Source: a virus. From it: DNA of 26,655 bases. The translations under genes were made by a program, and so were the position numbers. Positions within the stretch are counted from its first letter, which is position 1. Each line of letters starts with the position of its first letter. The stretch is from IMG/VR virus record IMGVR_UViG_3300009436_000093, positions 1 through 26,655 of that record; one strand, given 5' to 3'. Below the pieces are notes generated by a model. That model was not told where the DNA came from and ran no database searches. It saw only the letters and a list, made by a program, of their open reading frames with translations. Below are positions 20,855-26,655 of the stretch, one piece after another.

Positions 20855-20875
20855 GCTAACCTCTCAAGGTAACGC

Positions 20876-21772
20876 ATGAGACAATACATCGGTAGAGATG
20901 ACTTCACTTGGTTTATTGGAGTTGTTGAAGATAGGAACGACCCAGCCCAACTCGGCAGGGTGAGAGTCCGCACATTCGGATACCACACAGAAGATAAAGA
21001 CCAGATTCCTACCGATAGTCTCCCTTGGGCGACACCAATTAATGGTGTCGATTCTGCGTCAATTAGTGGGATAGGAACATCACCAACAGGAATGGTTGAG
21101 GGGACTTGGGTTGTCGGGTTCTTTATTGATGGCGACCGAGCGCAAGAGCCTGCTATAGTCGGTACTCTTTCTGGGGCACCAAAGTCCTTGGCCGAACCAA
21201 CTCTCGGTTTCAACGACCCGAACGGTGTGTATCCGAAATACGTTGATGAGTCCGATTTAAATGGTCGTGCTCGTGCGGTTGCGGATGATACTACTGAGGA
21301 TGCTGGTAGCATAGGAATTCCTGCGTCACCATACGCTCCTGTGTACCCAATGAATCACGTCAAAGCAACTGAGTCAGGGCACTACAAAGAATACGACGAT
21401 ACAGCTGGCGTAGAAAGAATCAAAGAGTTTCACAAAAGCGGTACTCAATATGAAATCCACCCAGACGGAACTAAAGTTACAAGAGTTGTAAAGGATAATT
21501 ACTCACTAACAGCTGGTGACGACAAGTTACACGTCAAAGGAAGTGTTACTATATATGTAGATGGTGATACGAATATTACTGTTGCCGGAACTACAACTGT
21601 TGACACACCAACAACCAACTGGACTGGGGATATAAATTTGACAGGCGATTTGAATATTACTGGAACATCAACTGCATCTGGTGACCATGTGTCCGCAGGA
21701 ATTTCCGGTAAGGGTCATACGCATAAAGATACACCAGGACTTGGCGCTGGCGTGACCAGCAAGCCGCAATAG
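20876..21772 (+). CDS. gp5: Baseplate spike gp5-like without lysozyme domain, 298 aa
   Basis: Residues 1-105 form the gp5 OB-fold (DDFTWFIGVVEDRNDP, LGRVRVRTFGYH, VVGFFIDGDRAQEPAIVGTLSG). The C-terminal part (about 195-275) is a VgrG-like triple beta-helix of short repeats (ITVAGTTTVDTP, GDINLTGDLNITG). It ends with GKGHTH (H281, H283), the His-x-His pattern that binds iron at some spike tips. T4 gp5 has 575 aa with a lysozyme domain between; that domain is absent, so this spike can puncture but not digest. ATG 20876 lies after a gap of 21 bases. Confidence 0.92.
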   Translation: MRQYIGRDDFTWFIGVVEDRNDPAQLGRVRVRTFGYHTEDKDQIPTDSLPWATPINGVDSASISGIGTSPTGMVEGTWVVGFFIDGDRAQEPAIVGTLSGAPKSLAEPTLGFNDPNGVYPKYVDESDLNGRARAVADDTTEDAGSIGIPASPYAPVYPMNHVKATESGHYKEYDDTAGVERIKEFHKSGTQYEIHPDGTKVTRVVKDNYSLTAGDDKLHVKGSVTIYVDGDTNITVAGTTTVDTPTTNWTGDINLTGDLNITGTSTASGDHVSAGISGKGHTHKDTPGLGAGVTSKPQ

Positions 21773-21779
21773 GTGAATA

Positions 21780-22217
21780 ATGGCAACTAACTTTCTTGAC
21801 GAATCTGGGTTCTCGCTTAAAATTGGTGGCATGGAAATTGCTTCGAGCACCAGCGCAGGGACTATAGATGGGCAATTAGTATTTGGTGATTGGGTTATCG
21901 TCAATGAGTCTGACGAGTTAATTTTTAAACTCAATAATGTTGAGAAGATGAGGTTGAACACTTCTGGCATTGTTGGCGCCAGTAGTACTGCTCTCAACTT
22001 TGAGACCTACACATACACAGTGACTAATAGTGACACAGTATTCAGCGGTGCTGATGATTTCGGAACCACGCTCAGCTATACTGATGGCAGGGTCGGTACT
22101 TATTTGAATGGGATTAGGTTGGTCGCTAATACTGATTTTACTGCCACTGGAGGTTCTTCTGTAACTTTTCAAGAAGCTACTTCTAATGGAGATGTAGTAA
22201 CGGTGGAAACATTCTAA
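21780..22217 (+). CDS. Small fibre-like virion protein, 145 aa
   Basis: Beta-rich, Gly/Ser/Thr-rich protein. The C-terminal half contains VGTYLNGIRLVANTDFTATGGSSVTFQEATSNGDVVTV, a motif I recall in tail-fibre and virion proteins of marine phages ('YLNG..L..GTD.T.TGG..VTL'). It lies 7 bases after gp5 and ends before a late promoter. It may cap the spike or be a short baseplate accessory; no trimerisation or chaperone domain is visible. Confidence 0.78.
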   Translation: MATNFLDESGFSLKIGGMEIASSTSAGTIDGQLVFGDWVIVNESDELIFKLNNVEKMRLNTSGIVGASSTALNFETYTYTVTNSDTVFSGADDFGTTLSYTDGRVGTYLNGIRLVANTDFTATGGSSVTFQEATSNGDVVTVETF

Positions 22218-22225
22218 ATTTGTAT

Positions 22226-22233
22226 TATAAATA
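22226..22233 (+). promoter_or_regulatory. T4-type late promoter for the Hc1-gp25-gp6-gp7 operon
   Basis: TATAAATA at 22226-22233, preceded by TAT. Predicted start about 22239 gives a leader of about 79 bases to ATG 22318. That leader also holds the antisense early-type promoter at 22281-22308. Confidence 0.8.
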
Positions 22234-22280
22234 GAATGTAGTTGAAGTCATAATAGTATCATTAAAGGGGCGACACTCTT

Positions 22281-22308
22281 ATTATACTATATTATTGGAA
22301 AAAGTAAA
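22281..22308 (-). promoter_or_regulatory. Early-type promoter on the minus strand (antisense)
   Basis: Reading leftward: TTTACT (22308-22303), 16 bases, TATAAT (22286-22281) preceded by ATAG, exactly the early-type pattern. It points into the gp5 region, where no minus-strand gene follows. Transcription would start near 22274. Confidence 0.7.
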
Positions 22309-22317
22309 GGTTTTTTT

Positions 22318-22488
22318 ATGAATAATCATGATAGTTTAGTAAATTTATTTGAAACATACACAACTGAAAGCGAAAAGTTTAACTCTGGAAATAAAGCAGC
22401 TGGAACCAGAGCAAGAAAGGCATTAGCAGAGATTAGCAAGTTGTGTAAGGAAAGGCGAAAAGAGATCCAAGAATCTAAAAACGCATAA
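22318..22488 (+). CDS. Histone H1-like Hc1 protein, 56 aa
   Basis: The 56-residue product has the Hc1-type pattern: a helix with LVNLFETYTTESEKF, then GNKAAGTRARKALAEISKL followed by a basic end (CKERRKEIQ). Hc1 proteins are small nucleic-acid-binding proteins first described in Chlamydia and also present in marine T4-like phages. A 'GNKAAG.RARKAL.E' core is diagnostic. ATG 22318 has a purine-rich region (AGTAAAGG) before a T-run. Late promotion at 22226 and position in the baseplate operon suggest packaging or nucleoid-binding, but the role is not known. Confidence 0.8.
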   Translation: MNNHDSLVNLFETYTTESEKFNSGNKAAGTRARKALAEISKLCKERRKEIQESKNA

Positions 22489-22499
22489 AGTAGAGAGAT

Positions 22500-22901
22500 A
22501 TGGCAGTAAAAACTAAAAAGAAAGAAATCTTCAGTGATCTGGATTTGGGGTTCTTTGCCCATCCCGTCACTCAGGCTGTCACTCGAAAAACTAATAGGGA
22601 TTCGGTTAGGCAGTCGGTCAAGTCACTCATATTGACTGATTTTTACGAGAGACCATTTAAGTCTGATATTGGTTGCAGTATTCGTTATTTTCTTTTTGAG
22701 CATTTTACCCCAGCAATAAAACAGCAGATGGAGCGTGCCATCCGAGAGGTTATTTCAAACTATGAGCCTCGTGCGGATATTATCGCAGTACTTGTCGAAG
22801 AAAATCGAGAAGCACACGCCCTCATCGTTTCCGTAGCATTTATGATAATCAACGACCCCGAACCAGTCATCTTAGATGTCATACTAGAAAGAGTCAGGTA
22901 A
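22500..22901 (+). CDS. gp25: Baseplate wedge protein gp25-like, 133 aa
   Basis: Same length as T4 gp25 (132 aa), the lysozyme-like-named but non-enzymatic wedge and sheath-start protein. Features: DFYERPFKSDIGCSIRYFLFEHFTP, a helix, and the conserved YEPRADI (E89, P90, R91), the EPR motif that contacts the sheath initiator core. It starts 11 bases after Hc1, behind GAGAG. Overlaps gp6 as TAATG. Confidence 0.95.
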   Translation: MAVKTKKKEIFSDLDLGFFAHPVTQAVTRKTNRDSVRQSVKSLILTDFYERPFKSDIGCSIRYFLFEHFTPAIKQQMERAIREVISNYEPRADIIAVLVEENREAHALIVSVAFMIINDPEPVILDVILERVR

Positions 22902-24673
22902 TGTCAGCAAACACATACTTACAAGTATCAGAGTTAGATTTTGAAGATATCCGTTCAAATCTAAAAACGTATTTAAGCAGTCAAGATCAGTTTAAAGACT
23001 ACAGTTTTGAGGGTTCGGCTATGGCTGTTCTTCTCGATGTCCTTGCATATAATACGCACTACAATGCATATTATCTAAACATGGTCGCTAATGAGATGTT
23101 CCTAGATACTGCCCAGCAAAGGGATTCGGTAGTTTCCCGAGCTAAGGAACTCGGCTACACGCCCGTGTCATCTGTTGGCGCGCAAGCTGAAGTCAACATC
23201 AACATAACTGGCGTTGACAGTACGATATCTCAAATTACTATACCAAAGAATTCTAAGTTCACAACAACATTTGACGATGTTACTTATACTTATGTCAACC
23301 CTGCCGCCAAGAATATTCCAGTATCGACAACAGCAGGAGTATTTAGCGGAGCGTTGACTATTAAGGAAGGCGAGCCTTTGGCGCACTCTTGGACTGTAAG
23401 TGCTTCTAACCCAGTAAGGTACATTCTTCCTAATGCCGGAGTTGATACTACAAGCGTGACTGTTTCTGTTCAGGAGTCTGCCTCTGACGACACTTTGGTT
23501 GAATTCTACAGAGCTTCAGACGTATCTCAAATCTATTCAACTTCTCCAATTTATTTCCTCGAAGAAGCGTCTGATGAGAAATATGAAATCGTATTTGGTT
23601 CGGGGTCGCTTGGTAGGTCTCTGAAGGCTGGGAACATTGTTAAAGTGGAATATCTCGTTAATAATGGAGAAGCGACTAACGGTGCTGACACGTTTAGTGT
23701 AGACAGTTTGAACATAGGGGCTTCGTATACAGCAGCAACTATCACTTCTGTCACTTCTAACGCTCTTGGTGGTCGACCTCAGGAAACGGTTGATTCAATT
23801 AAATTCCAAGCACCAAGAAATTACCAAACGCAAAACCGAGCTGTTATTGCTAGCGATTATGAAAGAATCCTTCTTTCTGAGAATCCAGATTTACAGTCAG
23901 TGATTGCCTTTGGTGGGGAGCAAGCGTCTCCCGCAGTTTTCGGTAAGGTGTTTATTGCTGTAAAACCATTCGGAGAAAAGTTTGCCACTCAAAGTAGGAA
24001 GCAATCTATCAAAACATCCATTTCTGATAGAACTCCATTGGCAGTAGACCCAGTTATCATTGATGCTGACTATACATACATCATTCCCACATTAACAACA
24101 TATTATGACGTGACTAGATCTGCTTTGAATGATAGTGCGGTTGAGGTTAACGTGAGGAATGCTATCGCTTCTTTTTCTACAAATAATTTAGGAAGATTTG
24201 GTAATAAGTTGAGATTCTCTAGATTTGTCAGATCTCTGGATGACACGTCAGACGGGTTTGTTTTGAATAATGATGCGTCAATTAAAATTGAAAAAAGGAT
24301 TACACCAAATGTGAATGTGGCTGAATTGGTTTCTTTACATTTTAATAATGCCCTTCGCCCAGGATCTTTGGGGTCATCAGAGTTTACATACAGCGGCTTT
24401 TCGTCATTTTTAGGTGATGATGGTCTCGGGGTGGTTAGTATCTTCCGATATAGTGATAATAAAGAACGTGTCAACATTGTCCCTAATGCTGGAGTGATTG
24501 ACTACAAAACTGGGCTAGTTACTGTTGAGAATTTCTTGCCTTCTGCATATTCGGACTTAGAGTTAAAGGTTAATGTTGCGCCAGAGAACTTGGACATTAT
24601 ACCAGTTAGGGAGCAGATATTGCTGCTAGAATCTGGTGACGCTGTTATTAATGTTATTGGCGAGCAGACCTAA
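22901..24673 (+). CDS. gp6: Baseplate wedge protein gp6-like, 590 aa
   Basis: Gp6 (660 aa in T4) forms the inner baseplate ring with gp7 and gp53. This protein begins with helical YLQVSELDFEDIRSNLKTYLSSQDQFKDYSFEGSAMAVLLDVLAYNTHYNAYYLNMVANEMFLDTAQ and REL-like segments (SRAKELGYTPVSSVGA), then beta domains, and the baseplate-J-like core with APRNYQTQNRAVIASDYERILLSENPDLQSVIAFGG. The order 25-6-7 is that of T4-like phages. Stop overlaps the next start as TAATG. Slightly shorter than T4 gp6. Confidence 0.95.
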   Translation: MSANTYLQVSELDFEDIRSNLKTYLSSQDQFKDYSFEGSAMAVLLDVLAYNTHYNAYYLNMVANEMFLDTAQQRDSVVSRAKELGYTPVSSVGAQAEVNINITGVDSTISQITIPKNSKFTTTFDDVTYTYVNPAAKNIPVSTTAGVFSGALTIKEGEPLAHSWTVSASNPVRYILPNAGVDTTSVTVSVQESASDDTLVEFYRASDVSQIYSTSPIYFLEEASDEKYEIVFGSGSLGRSLKAGNIVKVEYLVNNGEATNGADTFSVDSLNIGASYTAATITSVTSNALGGRPQETVDSIKFQAPRNYQTQNRAVIASDYERILLSENPDLQSVIAFGGEQASPAVFGKVFIAVKPFGEKFATQSRKQSIKTSISDRTPLAVDPVIIDADYTYIIPTLTTYYDVTRSALNDSAVEVNVRNAIASFSTNNLGRFGNKLRFSRFVRSLDDTSDGFVLNNDASIKIEKRITPNVNVAELVSLHFNNALRPGSLGSSEFTYSGFSSFLGDDGLGVVSIFRYSDNKERVNIVPNAGVIDYKTGLVTVENFLPSAYSDLELKVNVAPENLDIIPVREQILLLESGDAVINVIGEQT

Positions 24674-26655
24674 TGATAAAAGCTAAACTTTCATCTATCG
24701 TAAGTAATCAATTTCCCGCTTTTTTCAAAGAAGAAGGCGAGAACTTTCTTGCGTTTATCGAGGCATATTATGAATACCTCGAGCAAAATGGAAAGTTGAC
24801 TGAGGCAATACAGAACCTTGAAGGGAATAGGGATATCAACACAACCCTTGATGAGTATATTCAATACTTTCAAGACACTCTCCTACCATCTGTCCCGCAC
24901 GAAGTTGCCGCCGACAAAAGGCTTCTTGCTAAGTATGTGAAATTTTACAATGTGACGCGTGGTTCACTTGCATCATATAAGTTGCTTTTCAGAACGATAT
25001 ACAACGAAGCAGTTGAAGTGTATTATCCCGCTGATCAAATGCTCAAAGTGTCTGATGGTGATTGGAACCACGATCAGTATCTTGTAACGAACTACGATAT
25101 TAACAATTACAAATTTATCGGGAAAACCGTTCAAGGTCAGGAGTCCCGAGCTGAAGCTCTCGTTGAAGATATAGTTGGTCGAGTTATTAGGAACAGAGAC
25201 GTCATGCAGATAAATGTTTCTAATGTCAGAGGTTCATTTAATCATTTAGAGCCAGTTATGATTTTAGGAGGAGTTTCTGATGGCGGCCAGCCCCATGCTC
25301 CTTTAGTCGAGGCTGGTGTGTCTCGAATTGAAATTGTATCTCCTGGCGGTGAATATAGTGAAGGTGACGTTGTTGAGTTGTTGTCGGATGGTGTTGGTGA
25401 TTTCGGTAAGGTTGTTGTAACTGATACGATTGACCTTGGAGGGTCGATTACATTTTCTATAACAGATGGCGGATCAGGTTACACTTCTTCTATAGGCGGA
25501 GCGGATCAAGGGGAATCATTAATCTCTATCACAGGTGGAGATGGACAATCCCCAGCAAGTTTCACCTTAGAGCAAACAGATATTGGAGATAGTTTTGCGA
25601 TATCAATGAACACTAATCTGATTGGCGCTAATAATATATATGGTGCTGGTGGCGCGAAGGTCACATACGATGATTCGAGCACTGGTATTATGGACACATT
25701 TGCCAATACGATTATTGGGGCAGCTAGTTTTGGTTTCCCAGAATATGATGAGTTGACTGGCGATAGTGCTTATCGAGACAATACTAATGCGGCAATACAG
25801 ATTGCTAATAGTGCTCAAATTAGTCTCGGCGATTCGTTATTTGGTGTGACGTCTTCAGCTAATGCTATCGTAACAGAAGTTGTTGATGCGACCGCTGGTG
25901 CTTCTTGGTTTAGAGTAGATACGTATAGAAATTTCTCAACTTCAGAAACTGTTAAGATCGGAACATCTGGTGGCGCGTCAGTCGGAACAGTATCCGCATT
26001 CCAAAGTAACACTGTCGGTGGGCACGTTCTCCAGCTAGGTCGCCCGACCACGGTAAATATCAATGAAGGGGATGAGCTTGTTTCAGAGTCACCATTCAGT
26101 TACATCGCTAATACAGCTGATGTGATTAAGACTAATGAAATAATCCACAGTTTTGCTGTAGTTAAAAAGATTGTTGCTAACATACCATATGGATATGAGC
26201 ACAACCCCACAGCGAATACTGTTCTTTCTGGCACAATTTCTTCATCCGCAAATACTGTGACTGGTTCTGGAACTTCGTTTCTGGCAGACTTCTCTATAGG
26301 CGATGTGATAAAATCTGGCGGCCAATCTAGTCGCAGAGTTGTCAGCGTAGCTGATAATACAACTCTTGTTGTTTCTAACTCGTTCAACCCTGCTCTGTCA
26401 TCTGCCGCTTATGGTAAGGGTGGTGTTTGGAGAGACCTCACGACATATAGAGTGGCCGCTAATAATGCAGCAAACAGTTCTAATCAATTTCACACTGGTC
26501 CGATTTCTCCTTTCATAGAATTAGATGGCGTGAGAAAGGTCGGTTCGACGACCATAGTCGCTAATGTGGCTTATACGTCATCAAACACTGAATTCGAAAA
26601 TATCCACACTCTTCTGAGTGATTCATTAATATTCAAGACCGCTACCTTTGGGACA
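24673..26655 (+). CDS. gp7: Baseplate wedge protein gp7-like (5' part, runs off the window)
   Basis: ATG 24673 overlaps the gp6 stop (TAATG), and the frame stays open to the last base, giving 661 residues without an end. The N-terminus (SNQFPAFFKEEGENFLAFIEAYYEYLEQNGK) is the start seen in gp7-type wedge proteins of marine T4-like phages. The following parts are beta-rich with repeats such as GTISSSANTVTGSGTSF and FSIGDVIKSGGQ, typical of baseplate or fibre modules. T4 gp7 has 1032 aa. Order 25-6-7 supports the name. Confidence 0.8.
   Translation, partial: MIKAKLSSIVSNQFPAFFKEEGENFLAFIEAYYEYLEQNGKLTEAIQNLEGNRDINTTLDEYIQYFQDTLLPSVPHEVAADKRLLAKYVKFYNVTRGSLASYKLLFRTIYNEAVEVYYPADQMLKVSDGDWNHDQYLVTNYDINNYKFIGKTVQGQESRAEALVEDIVGRVIRNRDVMQINVSNVRGSFNHLEPVMILGGVSDGGQPHAPLVEAGVSRIEIVSPGGEYSEGDVVELLSDGVGDFGKVVVTDTIDLGGSITFSITDGGSGYTSSIGGADQGESLISITGGDGQSPASFTLEQTDIGDSFAISMNTNLIGANNIYGAGGAKVTYDDSSTGIMDTFANTIIGAASFGFPEYDELTGDSAYRDNTNAAIQIANSAQISLGDSLFGVTSSANAIVTEVVDATAGASWFRVDTYRNFSTSETVKIGTSGGASVGTVSAFQSNTVGGHVLQLGRPTTVNINEGDELVSESPFSYIANTADVIKTNEIIHSFAVVKKIVANIPYGYEHNPTANTVLSGTISSSANTVTGSGTSFLADFSIGDVIKSGGQSSRRVVSVADNTTLVVSNSFNPALSSAAYGKGGVWRDLTTYRVAANNAANSSNQFHTGPISPFIELDGVRKVGSTTIVANVAYTSSNTEFENIHTLLSDSLIFKTATFGT

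Noticed and set aside
1-26655. tRNA genes, CRISPR arrays, insertion sequences or integrase/attachment sites
   Set aside because: Looked for and none seen: no cloverleaf, no spaced direct repeats, no transposase or integrase motifs; features fit a strictly lytic T4-like phage.

Overview
The window is a gene-dense piece (nearly all coding, no gap above about 130 bases) of a large tailed-phage genome. It belongs to the T4 supergroup of contractile-tailed phages, and most resembles the marine 'exo-T4' lineage (cyanophage-like and other ocean T4-like phages). Reasons: T4-type replication proteins (RNase H, gp33, gp59, gp32), T4-type baseplate and hub proteins (gp4, gp26, gp29-like, gp48, gp53, gp27-like, gp5, gp25, gp6, gp7-like), T4 late promoters (TATAAATA), a zinc-less gp32, a phage PhoH and a histone H1-like Hc1 protein. 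The many promoters with sigma70-like -35/-10 boxes point to a bacterial host with standard sigma70. The host genus cannot be read from the sequence.

Left part (1-7.9 kb, + strand): many small, mostly uncharacterised genes packed head to tail with ATGA or TAATG overlaps. Among them are an HNH endonuclease, RNase H and several tiny membrane proteins. These genes are served by strong promoters of one type, TTTAC(A/T) - 16 or 17 bases - TATAAT, plus one consensus TTGACA-N17-TATAAT promoter before rnh. I take these to be host-polymerase (early) promoters.

Middle (8-12.5 kb, + strand): a late-promoted small protein, PhoH, a PD-(D/E)XK exonuclease, a secreted SleB-type cell-wall hydrolase, then gp33 (late transcription co-activator), gp59 (helicase loader) and gp32 (ssDNA-binding protein). 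The order 33-59-32 is that of T4. In T4 rnh lies close by; here about 7 kb of small genes separates it from 33. gp32 has stacked late and early promoters and ends at a strong UUCG-loop terminator.

Right part: a minus-strand late operon (17.5 to 12.5 kb) encodes gp4, an unnamed conserved protein, a tail-tube-like protein (gp54/gp19 type), gp26, a 57-aa hub-region protein, an EF-hand membrane protein and a gp29-like tape-measure protein. A plus-strand late operon (17.5 kb to the end) encodes gp48, gp53, gp27-like, a Lys-rich 62-aa protein, gp5 without a lysozyme domain, a small fibre-like protein, Hc1, gp25, gp6 and the start of gp7. The two operons leave from two late promoters that face each other within 36 bases.

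Together the genes cover replication-to-late-transcription switching (gp32, gp59, gp33) and assembly of the baseplate hub, wedge and tail tube. Most notable are the repeated early promoter with start-site dyads, an early-type promoter running antisense into the baseplate operon, an early promoter buried inside the hydrolase gene, the facing late promoters, and the EF-hand membrane protein beside the tape measure.
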